64,000 nt of DNA from Tubiluchus corallicola (lineage: Eukaryota; Priapulida; Priapulimorpha; Priapulimorphida; Tubiluchidae). The notes under the pieces were generated by a model, which saw nothing but the letters and a program-made list of their open reading frames with translations, was not told where the DNA came from and did no database searches. A program made the translations under genes and the position numbers. The stretch lies in contig JAQGDQ010000276.1 in the NCBI GenBank assembly GCA_030141605.1, positions 124,001 to 188,000 of the forward strand. Reading direction: 5' to 3'. The stretch's first letter is position 1, and each line of letters starts with the position of its first letter. Below, piece after piece: positions 27,301 through 39,798 of this stretch.

Positions 27301-30300
27301 GGGCTAATAGATAGGCAGCTCTATTAAAATTTGGCACTTTGGCAGCTCGATATTCCAGCTGGTAAGTGCATACTCACTCATGTAGGACGCAATAATCTTC
27401 TTTTCCAGCATGACCAAAACGACACGCTTTCCCAGAAAATACTAATTTTAGAAACTTATGTTTTGCCGCATGCTCCGGCCTAAAATTTTCAATCTATTGT
27501 TCTGACCAGTTTACTAAAGCTTCTATAATAGCAAATATGGTACTTCAATGTTTTGCTGCCAAAACGCCAACATTCTCTTAACATCATATAAGTCATTCCT
27601 TCAGCCTTTGCTGGAACACTGCACCTTGGGTGGAGTCCAGATAATGTAACTGTTATTCATAAAACCAAGAGTGTACAATGATATTTCACAAGGTAATTAT
27701 ATGTGAAATGTGGGTTACCTTTTGTTAATTAATTATACTAGAAGGCTTGATTATTTGATACTAAAGCTTGAAACCAGGCACCAGTTTTTGTTGTCATGGG
27801 CTTACTGATTCAAGTTTTAACAATTTTTTCACATGTACCTAGTCTCCATTTAAGGGGCGACAATTAACTAGCCCGAAATGAGAGGCACTCCCTTGCCACG
27901 GCACACGCACGCACATACGTTTCACTTGTGCATATTTGTAAAATGTACAAACTTTAGTAACATGCTATGATTCAGGTGATGATCTTCCGTGGATTCCTTT
28001 CAGTTATTCAACAGTTTTTCTGCAATAGTGCTCTATTGAGACATCACAATATTAAAAACCACCTCACACCACCAACACCACGTATACCACGCCACAAAAC
28101 AGCAGCAACAATAACCATGTGGAAACTGTAAGAAATGACAAGCACCAAAAAATCTGCCCAGTAACGATTAATAAAGTGCAAACATTTTGCATTGTCTTTG
28201 ACTACTGCTGCCAAGTTGATCGTAAAAAGCAGCAGGTACACATGTAGAGTTGCCATGGGCACGAATTTTCAAAAATTTAGTACGCATTGTTTGCCTCACA
28301 ATGAGAAAATGGCAAAGATTTGTATCATGCCTGGTGGCTTTCTTCTTTCCTCAAAGATTATCAAATTATCTTTAATTGTTTATGATCTGATTTATACAAA
28401 TATGCAATTGGCTTTTGGCTTGAATAAATAATCTAATCTAATCCAATATAATTTAAGATTCTATTTAAACACATAACATACACATAACACATAAGATACC
28501 TAGAACACAAAAAGTGCTAGCCATCAGTATATTTATACAGATAAGTGTGCATGGCATAGTTTGCATAAGTTCGATTGCTAATCACAGTAACATGTAAATT
28601 ATGTAAATGCCAATTCTACATCACAGTTAGACAAAGTACTTTTTAAAGCTTTTATAATTACATTAAATCCCAAATGTTGCAAAAACATGTTTGGTGCATT
28701 CCAACAAAAGCTTAAGTGTGTAAACCCAACTTATATCTGCCTCTGTTGCCCACTAGTTAGTTGATGAAAATTTCTGGCATAATTTAAAAACGAAGATTTG
28801 CAATACTATATAAGCAGGTAATTCGCATGAAACAAGATACGACATTTCATTATCACAATTTAATTCAAAAATATTTCAAGTGAAAATGTATTCTGAAATA
28901 AAAACCTATTTGCATTTGCTGCTAGTGGCAAGTTCCAGTAGTTTTTGGAATTTTTACGATTGCTGTAATTCAACATTTTTCAATTCTGCCACACCTGTTG
29001 ACAAAAAAACTAAAAATGACAATTTCAATAAATGCCAAAAAGCTACATCATCACCAAATTTTACGTGCCTGTATTACTGCCATCAAGTAAGAACACTGGT
29101 GGTAATCCGACCTCAGGAACCAGACACTGCAACCGAGAGCCACCATCTGTTACCATTTTTACAATTTGCTGTTTTGATGATAAACCACCTCGTGGTGAAT
29201 TGTCTCCTGTGTTAAATGTAAAATAAAGATTTACTTTTTTGCTCAATGCATTATGTTTATTAAAACGCAATATTAAACATGTTAAAAATGAAATCGCTGG
29301 TTATTACAGCCAGTGGAGTATTTACTGCAATATTTCTTGTTATAGCAATAAGGTACTACACTAGTAAAAATGAATCACCATAGCCATTATGTTCATACCA
29401 TAAGAAAAGTTATAATCACTATCTTACATATCAATTTACCCATCAATTCCTGTTTTAAGAATAACTAACTTACAAAATGTTCACCTTGTCAAATTCAACT
29501 AATAAAGTAAAACTCAGTATACTGAGTACAGATAAATCTTCAAAATTGTCTTTGTGTGACAAGTTTAAATTAATCGTGATCATTTTCTCGATGCTTGATG
29601 AATGCTGTTGGCTTCATTTCAAGCTTGGGTTATACCAAACCAATTAAAAACGGTCTCTGTTAAAATGTCTGAACTCAGCATAATAATAACAAATAATTGA
29701 CACTATTGCTGATGTTGCTTACCAATCCTTGGTCCAACTGGGTAAGAGGGACATACATGTAGACTGTAGAATGCAGTTGTAATCTAGCAACACTGACTAT
29801 ACTTTCTCTCCTAACTCGTTCTCAAGGGCTCACTTATTGTTAAAATGTAAAATCAAATAGACTAAATATCACATTTCACTAATTGGTTACCAACCTGGAG
29901 GGGTTAATGGCGAAATGACCCTCTTTTGTCCTGCTACACGTCTTAGTGGACGATGATCTTGTGAGCCATCTATTTCAGTTAAGTCACCACCTGGACGAAT
30001 ACCATCAGAAAACATAACTTGCTTTCTCTCTCCAGGAATACTCACTTTCTTTGAGCCTGATTAACAGTGACAATTATTAATTGTAACCCTTTTTGCAACT
30101 ATTTTGAAAGCATGATTTCACCTAATCTTCATACTGTCAGTGGCTTATCATAATTGTTAAACAAATTTTATTTAGATGATTTACTAGTTACTACAGCACT
30201 TGTACATGTTCAAATAACAAACAACTAACATGCGATTAGAACGTATGTAATTGTTTGCACACGGGCTAGAAAGACGGCTTACAAATCTTTTGAGATCTCA

Positions 30301-33300
30301 CTGGATTAGGGCTTGCTACCAATAAGCTACGCTGTGCACACAGGAAAAAACAGTCTAGAGGTTATGTACCATTGCGCTCACATTTTCCTTTGTTGTACGG
30401 TTATGACAAAAAAGAACTATTTAAGCTGGACCACCAAGACCCAAAAACATATGCAAACAGGATGAAATGCTCTTAAAAAAACAGGGATGTCAAGAGTTCA
30501 TTTACACAAATACATTGTTCCACTTTGGTTCAAAAATCTAAATAGAGCTTAGAATTATTTTGCTAGAACCCACAAACCTATTAGCGTAAAACTTCAATTT
30601 CACTGTTTGGCATAAGCAAACTAAATTATATTTACTTTTTAACAAAAAAGACCTTGATAAACAATTAAAGTGTTAAAACACTGCTGATGCATTAAGCATA
30701 GCTGAAAAGTGCATAACATTTTGTGCATACTATCAAGAAAATAAACTAGGCATTCAGATGATACAAAAAATGAAGTTACAATTACAAAATACCTATTTAC
30801 CTTGAAATTAGAGAAGGGCAGACAGATAGATGAAAACTAAAGTCACTGTTAAGAGATTGCTTAGAAAAAATTACACAAGCCAAGTGCAAGTATGCATCAG
30901 ATAAACAGCCATTAATGATTATAATACTCATCTTATTTTGTGCTTCTTATTCACTAAAAAAATGATCGTTTGCCAATATTTGATCAACTTTTAAAATACG
31001 ATTGCATTGTTCACTGCGACTGGTAATTTTAATACAGCGATAATATAAATTAATTTTACAGAAAGTTACTTTGCACTTTTTTGCTTTACTTTTTAAAGTT
31101 ATAGTGATAGCAATAAAATAAATCCAACATGATAAATTACGCGTCTTTTGCTTTTAACTATGCCTAGCAAAACAGACATTAGGTATGAGCAAAAAAATAG
31201 CGCAACCAATAAATGAAAAAACTAGACTAACACTACAACCAAGCGCATGGGTTTATTTTAGCGAAGCCAGTAAAACTTTAAATAAGAATTTAGGAAGGTA
31301 TATTTCGTCATAGCATAGTAAGAACAAAGTAACAAACAATAGTTAGGTGTGCCAGAAAAGTATATAACAAAGTGGTTAAAGCATTCCATACCTGACGTAC
31401 CTTCAGTTTTTAATACTCCGACCGGGACCATGACGGTAGGTGGTGGCTGATTCAAGTTTTCCTGAGCTTGTTGTAATGGCGGTATAGTTGAGCAATATTC
31501 ACTTGGGTTGTTAGGATTAGGCGTATTCTGTGTTGGGGTGTTCATGTGTTCCAAAGCTTGCACTAATCGTTAAAGAAGATACCATTCAAATAATAGAAAT
31601 TCACAATAAAAAAAGAAAACTAAAACTTGTAAACCACATGGTCAAATTAAATACTCAGTAACTTCAAAAATAAAATTGCATAGTAGAAATACAAAAGAAC
31701 TCACCGTATCATGCTTTGTAAGCATAATTCTTGAAAAACTATTTTAGAGACATGGTAACAATGCCAAAGTTTAGTTTCCAGCAAAAAGACTATATTCATT
31801 GTTTGGTAACTCAATAATTTCATTTGTTTTGACTATTAGTTCTACATAGTACAGAAAAGTTCAAAAATTAACTCAAATTGTTAATTAGATTATGGCTGTC
31901 AAAAAACCATTGCAGTTTATTTCACAACTACTACCCTTATGGTTAACGAAATGAAGAAAGAAGACCCTGAAAAATTGTGAACCAGTTGAGACTTGAACAC
32001 GAGACTCTGGGACATTAGAACTCCCATGCTTTGCTATCGAGTTATTGGTTCAGTACGACACAACAGGCCTCAATTCTCATCATTGCAGCACACAGTCCAA
32101 CAATGCCACCTGTACCCTTATCACAGCAGGGAGACACTTTTGGTATCGATTCTTCTAATTAACTGGCGATTATGATTTGAAAGCTAGAAGTTAATAAACC
32201 ATTGTAGTTTACTTGACAACAACTTACTAACCTTGTGGCCAATGCAAAAAATTGCCAAAAGTGTCTCCCTACTGTGATGTGGTCACGTTAATGCTAATGG
32301 ATTGTGTACTGTTAGGAAGAGAATTTAGACTGCTGTATCATACTGAACCAGTAGCTCAGGTTGCACAGCGCGGGAATTCTAATCTGAGATTTAAGTAATG
32401 ACTGGTTCACAATTTTCAGCATCTCCTTTCTTCACCTTGTTAGGCCTCACAAAATATTGCTTAGTCAGGGTAACCCATCCGACCCTAATTTTGAAGAACA
32501 AGTGTAAACATTTTATTGACAATGCAGTGGGGAAAAATTACTTTTCTAAAAATACAGGGAAAAAACAAAATTATAACACAACGTACATTCGATGGTATAA
32601 AACAATACAAAATGACAGTTCTTTAACACTGCCACTGATGCCTTTGTCAGAAATTAGTTCAATTCAAACACAATTTACTTTCTTTTTATACACAGTCTAA
32701 ATGACAAAAGTGGCAAATTGGCAATCAAGTTCATCAAATCCACAGATAATTTTGGTTACACCTAAGTCTGGCTTAGTCTGCACTATTTGTTTATGAAAAG
32801 TGATGTGTAACACAGCATAAGCATGTAGCCATAATGGCTATTCATTTTCTGATAACAAGGTTAATGTAGGTAATACTACAAAAGATAAAATAAATAAATA
32901 AAAAACCTGACCCATTCAAATTTTTTAGAGACCCACTTAAGTGGGCAAAAACATGCATAAACATTTTCAAGCATTTGCATAAATCTTTCATCTGACACAT
33001 TATCAAGTGTCAAAATGTGCCCAAAGTCATACCTCTGTTCATGGTTGTATAACAATCTTGGCAAACCCTAGCTTCTTTGTTACTAAGATAGGCCAGCTTA
33101 GCCTTCATATTACAACAGTTGCCGCAAAGTACCTGTAAAATTTTCATTTTATTTCAACAGAGTAAGAAAAATAATTGATAATTCTATGATTAAACAAATG
33201 TGCAGTATGGATACCTGGAGAATACATGAAAAAAATAACGAAAGCTGAATACACACTTTTATAGAAGAAACTGCAAAATTATAAAAGTAGCCTACTATAA

Positions 33301-36300
33301 TACGTTTTCAGTACATTAGAAAGACAAAAAAAATATTGACAAATCATAAATCATATCATTAAGGAAACAACATGCTATCAATATTCATAAATACATTTAC
33401 AAAAGTGAAAGTGCACTTATTTATTTGGATGTATGTATGTACATTTATTAGCTTTCCATAGCCAAGCAACTAAATTGATTATGATCAAATTTGTTATGGT
33501 GGCAAAGCAAATTAGAGAATGTGATATAGCCCATTTTTTGTTCCTAAAAATGCAATGGTATAAAAATTGGTCACACTTTTTAGAAACTTTGGCTGTACAC
33601 ATAATTCTATATGATGTTAGAGTATAAGGCTGCAAATTTTTAAGAAAGCTCAAACTGTTGATTTGTATATAAAATGACAGGCCAATGCTGGAAGTGTCTA
33701 CAAAACAGAAAAATTACTTTATCTTTCTTTTTGTGTTGAGCAAGCTACAATCTATCAACTTTCATTTACTAGCTATAACTGGATTGACAAAAACTATGCC
33801 AGATGACTACTTACTTATACTTATATAATTGTGCAAGCCTAACAAGAACACCAACAACTTTAGGTTTTTCAACTATTATTATATGCATAAAACATCAAGA
33901 AAGTATACTTTAGCTACATCACATTGTTCTAATGTAAAGACCAGCAATATAATTTATGAATTGTAAAATGTTACTCACCCTCCCGCAAGCGCGACAGTGA
34001 TGCCTCCGTTTTGTCAAAGTAAACTTCAATTGGCATTTCATGCAACTCGGAGCTTCACTATCAGGTACCCAATATGGTCTAAGCTTGCCTAATCGCTTTT
34101 CCTCAGGACTAATTGTACTTAGTCCCTCAGTAAATGGAGCTAAAAAATCATCAGATGTATTGCTCACTCCATCTAAAACAACATAATTTCAATAGTGCAT
34201 AATTATAGCAAGACCACATTTAACGATATTGTCAATTCATTAAATTGAATTTCTCACAAATTTCACATTTTTAAAACCTTAATGAAATATAGTACTAGGT
34301 GTAGCATTAAGAGAATTGAGACTACACACATATAGATCATAAACATTATATGGTAAGCAAAAATGGACAAATTATATTAACTACGACTGGCATTAATTAG
34401 CAAAATATTAGAAAAATTTATAGAACAAAGGACTTGCAAAAAATTTATTTTAGCAGTCCTAGTGCTGAGGATGCCCTAGATGGCAAAAATATATTCGAAT
34501 GGGAAACTTAAAATATAGTGTTGATGATTAATTATGCTAAATTTTATTATACGTTGTATATAAGACAGAGCAATATTGTAGAATATTATTATTTAAAACA
34601 CACCTGTTACTCTAGCTCCTTCAGATGTAGAACTCTGATCAGAAAGTTCTTCCACATTCAAGTCTAGCTCTTCTGGTTGAGCAGTATCGGCAGCTATTGG
34701 TACAAACTTGCCCCTTGTTGGAATGTTCAGTGACGTAGGTCTTTGCTGTGTGACAGAACCTGCACTGTACTGCTCGCCTTCAGTCACTCCAGTATTATCT
34801 TTTATCGTTTTATCTACTGCCGAGTTTTGGGTGTTTTTAGCATCAGTAGGGTCATTATCCTGAAGCAACCCCGGAACAGTTATCAATCTGTCATCAGAAC
34901 TTTCTGATCTTCTTGGGTCCACGACAACAGGTACATGTCGACCATGATGTGCACTAATATGTGACTGCGAATGAGCGGGACAGACAACACTGGGAGTTTC
35001 ATTCATTTCATTTGACGATACCTCATCAACCGGAGAAAACACTGTAGGTTGTAAAGTATCAGTGTCGGACTCCATCGGATAGTGTTCTTCAATCACAACC
35101 TGTAGTTTATTATCGTCCATGGTAACATCGCTCCACTGGGCTTTTCTGCTTGCTACAGGTCTAGCAATAGTCTTTGAATCAGGCTGTTGTAATGTAATCT
35201 GTGCTTCAACTGGATAATGTTCAGACACATCATTAGCTAAAAGAGCAGTGTTGCATGGTGCTAAAGAAAATCCTGCCAATGCTGAACATGTATTTTCTGG
35301 CAGCGGTAAACAAACCACAGTTTTATCTCCTTCAGCAGCCAGTTTTTCTCTTTTTGTGAGGTCACCAGGAAGTGGTTCATTAATCAGCTTGTCCAAAATG
35401 GTTCCTCCATCTTGCTGAAACCACTTCTGTTTTGGCCTAGCTCCATGGTGAACTATTCGACCACAAATACCATTCACAAACTTATTATCGGTTGATTTGC
35501 TGTCCTCTACTACATGAGCATGGTGGGTAGGTGAAGGTGGAGGAGCCGGAGCTAGTCTGTCAAAATCTGAATTTCCTTCTTCCATATCACTGTTGGAAAC
35601 ATTTGCATAAACATCATCTGTAGTGCTTACTGCAGGTTTGTCCTTTGTCATTGCCACCAAATCAGATGACACTGAACCTATTCCTGAATCATTGCTATTC
35701 ATTAAACGAGGGCTAAAATTTTGGAATTCTGGTTTTATGTTAGACAGTAAAGCTTCTAATTCGCTGTCACAAATATCAATATCATCAACTGAATCGAAAC
35801 CCACAACATCTTTATTTTCACTTTTTCCTCCATCCAAATCATGTTTCTTATTTTCTGAAAAACTTGATATGCTTTCCTTGATTCTATAAGCATCAGCTTC
35901 TGAGACTGCAGCTTGATTTGAGATGCTCGACTGAGAAAGTGCTTCACCTTCACTTACTTTAGAATGAAACTGGCGAGAGCCATCTTCGAACGTGTTGTAC
36001 CCAGAGTCACATTTTGGTGTATGCAATTCTGCGTTTGACACTTCACTAAAACCTTTGGTCAAGTTATTTTCTCCAACAGAAACCTTTAAATCGTCTACCT
36101 TTGCTTTACCATGCAAACTTTGTGAATCAAGTTGCTCATTTTGTACCAAAGGTAAAACTGGTTTATTAGCCAAGAGATCTACACCACTCTTTTCTAACAA
36201 CAGTTTATCCACTGTCTGATCATTTGAGAGAGTTTTTAATGCACCGTCAACATAATTTGATGGCAGATTGCTGTGGCAACTGGAAGTGCTACCATCTAAT

Positions 36301-39150
36301 GCTATGTTTGAAACACCAAAATCTAACAAATCTGGAGTACTTAATGCTTTTGAATTACTATCAGGATGTATATCTTTACAAAGGTCACCGTTATTATTTG
36401 GTATGTCATCTAAAGATTTATGCTCCTCTGATATATTAACACTAGTGCTGTTTTGACTCGTTGGTGGTCTAACCTCATTGGCAAGCAAGCTAACCTCTGA
36501 CAATGTGTTTGAAGGAAGCTCTTTATAGCTTTGCTTCAAATCTGTTACGCCATTAACAAATTCTGGTTCTTCGTAAATGTCATACCTCATACTACTCACA
36601 AAAGGAGTTTGTTGGTTTGCTGATAAAGCGTCATTTACAAGTCCTGGTGTTTCTGACACACATTTGTGTGCTAGAATAAGATTGTGTTCGCTGCAGTCAG
36701 ATTTGGGACTTTGCAGTGCTGGAGCAAAATCTTGCGACTGTCCTGGAGAAATAAATGTAGCCTGATCTGTAATATTAATAATTAAAATTACTAAGTTTTG
36801 ACATAGTAGAGAACAGGAAATTGCATATTGTACCATAAAATGTATCTTAGAGTACCAATTTTAAACTTTTGACAACTTCCAATAAGACCAAGTAAAAAAA
36901 TTAGCCTATTCATGAAATTATTCAGGAATTTAAATGCACTGTCATATCATTGAATCATTGGAGCTCAAATATTTTGTTAATCAGACAATATATATCTATA
37001 TATGCATATATAAAGTATAAGAAGTAATTTCATTTCTCAGATCAGCAAATATTAATCTACCATAGAGACGAAACAAAACTTTCCGAAATTGTTCAACAGC
37101 TGAAAGCATTTTACTTACCATAGACAACAGTAACTCAGAGCTCAAAAGTATACAATTTGAAAAACACAACACTCTAAATTATCTGAAGGGTAAAAAATTG
37201 TATTTACACTGCTTCATATACATTTCCATTGCGCTGTACTATACTGACATAACTGATTTAATGCCCAAACCTATAAATGTCACTGAGTGACAGTAATTTC
37301 TCTCAGGATACCAAAAATAAATCAAACTAAAATGTGGACACAGCCATACAATTATGTTCTTGACATGTCAATTGAAAAATTCGTTTCAAGCTCCAAGCAA
37401 GATGTAATTCGAGCAATCAACCTACTGCCAGTATAATCTGCTTATAACGAGTTTCAGGAGACAGTGAAAATTTGCTCACTATAACCGAGACTCGTTGTAG
37501 CCGAAGTCAATTGTCTGAATGTAGGTACAAGATAGAAATGAAACCTGTAAGACGGATATGATGTACCGATGAAGAAAACACTTTGTTCTGAGACTGGCAC
37601 AAGTTTCTTAATGTCACTATCCAGCAAACTTATAATATTTAAACTCTATTATGTATTTTTAGGGTTAATGCAGTAAATTCCTGCTTAAGATCACCAGACA
37701 AGTTGCTTTTCTAAACTGCTACTGTGATTCATAGCCTATGTCTGGCAACAGCTCAGAGCTCTTTGCATGAGTGTTACATAATCGTTTAAGCCTTCACAAG
37801 ATCCTCGTTGTTTGTGTGGGTGGAAAATATGGGCTGGCAGTTTTTCAAGTAGCTGTACAGGTGCAGTATAAGTTATAATTATGAACATTTCAACAGAAGC
37901 CTATACTAACCTATATATGTCATCTAATAACTACATCTATAGTCAGGCTAGCCTATGTGTTAGTTAATATAAATCATAATATTTATTTAAAACAATACTT
38001 ATATTATAAATTAAACTTAAGTTAAAGAATTTCTTATTTTGAAAAGCAAAATGGTTTATTTTTTCAAATACTCGGTTATTGGTGCCTGCTTTACATTAAA
38101 TTGCACTACAGGATTATTCAAGGAGCTGCCAAGTTTGTGAGGCTGTAAGCTAGAATGAGAACACGTTATATCTTTTGTGACGATACGTGTATCATCAAAG
38201 TGCACCAGTATCGCGATAATCTGAATCATTGGTATTTAGCATGTCCCTGACTGACCGCTGAGAAAAACAGTATGAAATAATTCAAGCTTCAGCAGCAGAA
38301 TGTACTGTAGATAAACAATAAGTGCAGTGAGCGCAGAATATGCAGACTTGACACAGGCAGACCTCCTGCTAGCAGCCAGCCACAATGTGTTTATAATGAT
38401 CTATAGGAGACTAATTGCATTTTCGCTTATAAGTTTCTGTAATGGTTTGCAACAAATGTGGTCTAGAAAATGCATCAGTATATTTTTAGTAAAAAGTATT
38501 GAAACGTTTTGCATTTCTGGTGGCTTACAATGCAAGTAATACAAGAGTATACACAAAAATCAAAGATTTGTTTTAGTACTTAGCAATCTCAAAATTGTTT
38601 GATAAAACTAATATATATACATGTGTGTGTGTGTATATAAATATATGTATATTACCTAATATATCAATAGTTTAATCTAGTATCGTGATACGTATTGTAT
38701 CATGAGATTGGTATATCGTGACTTAGGTGTATCATTACAGCCCTAGTAGTTACTACCCATTGTTCTATGCAAGATCATGAAGTTAATCGTCACAATGCAC
38801 AGTGGCCTTTCTGCCCTTGGTGAATGATGCCCATTTGCCCATTGTTTTGTACCCGTTCATTATACGCAAAGAAGTACAAACACGTTGCAGTACAATTCCC
38901 TCATAATAACCAAAAACTCGTAATAACGGAGCTCACTGTAAGACTGGTTTAAATACATTACTTAAGCCTAGGATTTGACGGGATTTTGAAATTTACATGT
39001 AACATCCAGAGCTTCATTAATATATGGATTATACTGCATGTGGTTCATTTTTAAGCCACAAAATTATAATTGCTGATTAGTGGTTTGTTTACCTTCACTG
39101 AGTTCAAAATCATCTAGAACTTTATCCAAGTCAATAGCAAACTTGTCCAT
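18371..39150 (-). CDS. ZFYVE9: SARA/endofin-type FYVE protein, Smad anchor (19 exons, ~1498 aa)
   Basis: Coding exons, 5' to 3': 39150-39093, 36766-34604, 34172-33979, 33132-33033, 31562-31401, 30056-29895, 29206-29078, 26941-26888, 26738-26670, 25659-25498, 25005-24781, 24443-24361, 23157-23053, 22235-22085, 21861-21700, 21478-21397, 21063-20920, 19296-19158, 18523-18371. All phases agree. The N-terminus (LDKVLDDFE) matches ZFYVE9. A 721-codon exon encodes an acidic, Ser-rich linker. The FYVE finger (residues 775-832) has WVPD, RRHHCR and zinc ligands C784, C787, C800, C803, C808, C811, C829, C832. Next come a Smad-binding-like stretch ([13 protein letters not shown]), a KQVMF motif fitting PP1 binding, and the conserved C-terminal domain. 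Known SARA sits on early endosomes via PI3P and presents Smad2/3 to TGF-beta receptors. The donor at 29078 (A|GTAATA) is the least certain junction. Length suits human ZFYVE9 (1425) and ZFYVE16 (1539); I read it as their single ancestor. Confidence 0.95.
23580..24010 (+). mobile_element. LINE 3' remnant in SARA intron (antisense)
   Basis: A frame-broken stretch encodes RISRCSKC, then after a frame change [19 protein letters not shown] near 23890-23945. The C...E-H-x-L-L-x-C pattern matches the cysteine/histidine motif at the C-terminal end of many LINE reverse transcriptase proteins. It lies between SARA exons 24443-24361 and 23157-23053, on the opposite strand. Stops and frame changes show it is dead. 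Confidence 0.5.
27085..28450 (+). mobile_element. CR1/jockey-like LINE remnant in SARA intron (antisense)
   Basis: From 27132 a continuous 60-codon frame reads [20 protein letters not shown], then a Y-A-D-D active site at 27228-27239 followed by VKLF, ending at a stop (27312). Later fragments, in other frames, give [17 protein letters not shown] (about 27350-27400), [19 protein letters not shown] (about 27607-27670) and [13 protein letters not shown] (about 27740-27780). This is the order of a CR1/jockey reverse transcriptase from the QG-S-LGP motif to the end. The 3' end near 28430-28445 carries short TAATC repeats. The element lies between SARA exons 29206-29078 and 26941-26888 and explains much of that 2.1-kb intron. 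Boundaries are approximate. Confidence 0.8.
30257..30337 (-). repeat. Class II tRNA-like SINE head (81 nt)
   Basis: Read on the minus strand, the 81-nt stretch starts GCACAGC and ends CGTGTGC (five of seven acceptor pairs). It has an A-box-like TAGCTTATTGGTAGCAAG with a D stem GCTT/AAGC, and a B-box-like TTCTAGCCC near the end. The length and A-to-B spacing fit a Leu/Ser-type tRNA with a long variable arm. The T arm does not pair, so it is probably a SINE head or pseudogene in the SARA intron between exons 31562-31401 and 30056-29895. Confidence 0.35.
31944..32442. repeat. Foldback with two inverted tRNA-Arg(UCU)-like units
   Basis: The two halves are imperfect reverse complements along most of their length (outer ends at 31944 and 32442). 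Each arm holds a tRNA-like unit: minus strand 32051-31979 (73 nt) and plus strand 32345-32408 (64 nt). Both start GAACCA and end CTGGTTC, so acceptor stems pair (7/7 in the plus copy), and both have a TTCTAA anticodon loop (TCT). The plus copy has A box TAGCTCAGGTTG; the minus copy keeps a B-box-like GTTCAAGTC. A separate direct repeat of about 45 bp (31908-31950 and 32201-32250) also spans the site. It lies in a SARA intron. Confidence 0.6.
37429..38938. mobile_element. pogo/Tigger-like element, degraded, in SARA intron 1
   Basis: The left end (CAGTATAATCTGCTTATAAC) and the right end read on the other strand (CAGTGAGCTCCGTTATTAC) share CAGT and a TTATAACGAGTTT-like block, a pattern common in pogo/Tigger terminal repeats. 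A TA dinucleotide follows the right end, but the left TA is not preserved. No transposase frame was recognised in the 1.5 kb. A TG run lies near 38621-38632, and a second inverted-repeat-like pair near 38150 and 38750 may be a nested element. Confidence 0.45.
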
Positions 39151-39162
39151 GATAGATCTTGC
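39093..39162 (-). promoter_or_regulatory. First coding exon of SARA with adjacent splice acceptor
   Basis: On the minus strand a pyrimidine-rich tract ends in AG at 39164-39163, leaving only 12 untranslated bases before the ATG at 39150 (A at -3, G at +4). Either a 5'-UTR intron or a spliced-leader acceptor would give this arrangement. Upstream non-coding exon not found. Confidence 0.5.
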
Positions 39163-39798
39163 CTGAAAAAATAGAAAATACAGGGTCCATACTATTAATG
39201 ACGTTCCACCAAAATCAAGACCACAACACATTGCGATATGAGCTCTTTACCCCATAGCTACTACTACTGCAGCTACTACTTTATGCCAAAAATGAACTTT
39301 ATTGATATTGCTTTCATATCCTATCATATTATGAACCAAGAACCTAAAAAATACAAAACCTTTGCCCTATTAAGTGTATAAACAACACACCACTTGTTTA
39401 GTTTGCAAATTTCTTATCAGTGCGCAAGCGTGAATGACTCATCCTACAGACGCAAAAATATCAAACTCCAATTGTGATAAAGCCATAACACAGTGACAGT
39501 CACAGATGAGTGAGATATTTTCCCATAGATACAGTTATTTAATCATAGAGTCGTACATATTTTTTATTGGAATAGCTCAATTAATAATACCAAATTCCAA
39601 TCATAGCCTACCTATGGCCACAAGGTTAATTTTAGTAGTTTTAGCATTGTGGTCAGAGCTGCAAATGACAGGACTGCAAATGCAAAATTTTAATAAAAGA
39701 AATGTATTCTACTAAACTCTTCTCTAAGCACAAAGCACTCTGCTCCTATTGTTTTCTAACACTCACCTATAATTCCTTTGCTGTTACCTAATAACAAT

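Noticed and set aside
28880-29226. 111- and 64-codon frames on the + strand
   Set aside because: They lie opposite a well-supported SARA exon (29206-29078) and are shadows of it.
31979-32408. Functional tRNA-Arg genes
   Set aside because: Acceptor ends pair but D and T arms are damaged, and the plus copy is only 64 nt; SINE or foldback origin is more likely.
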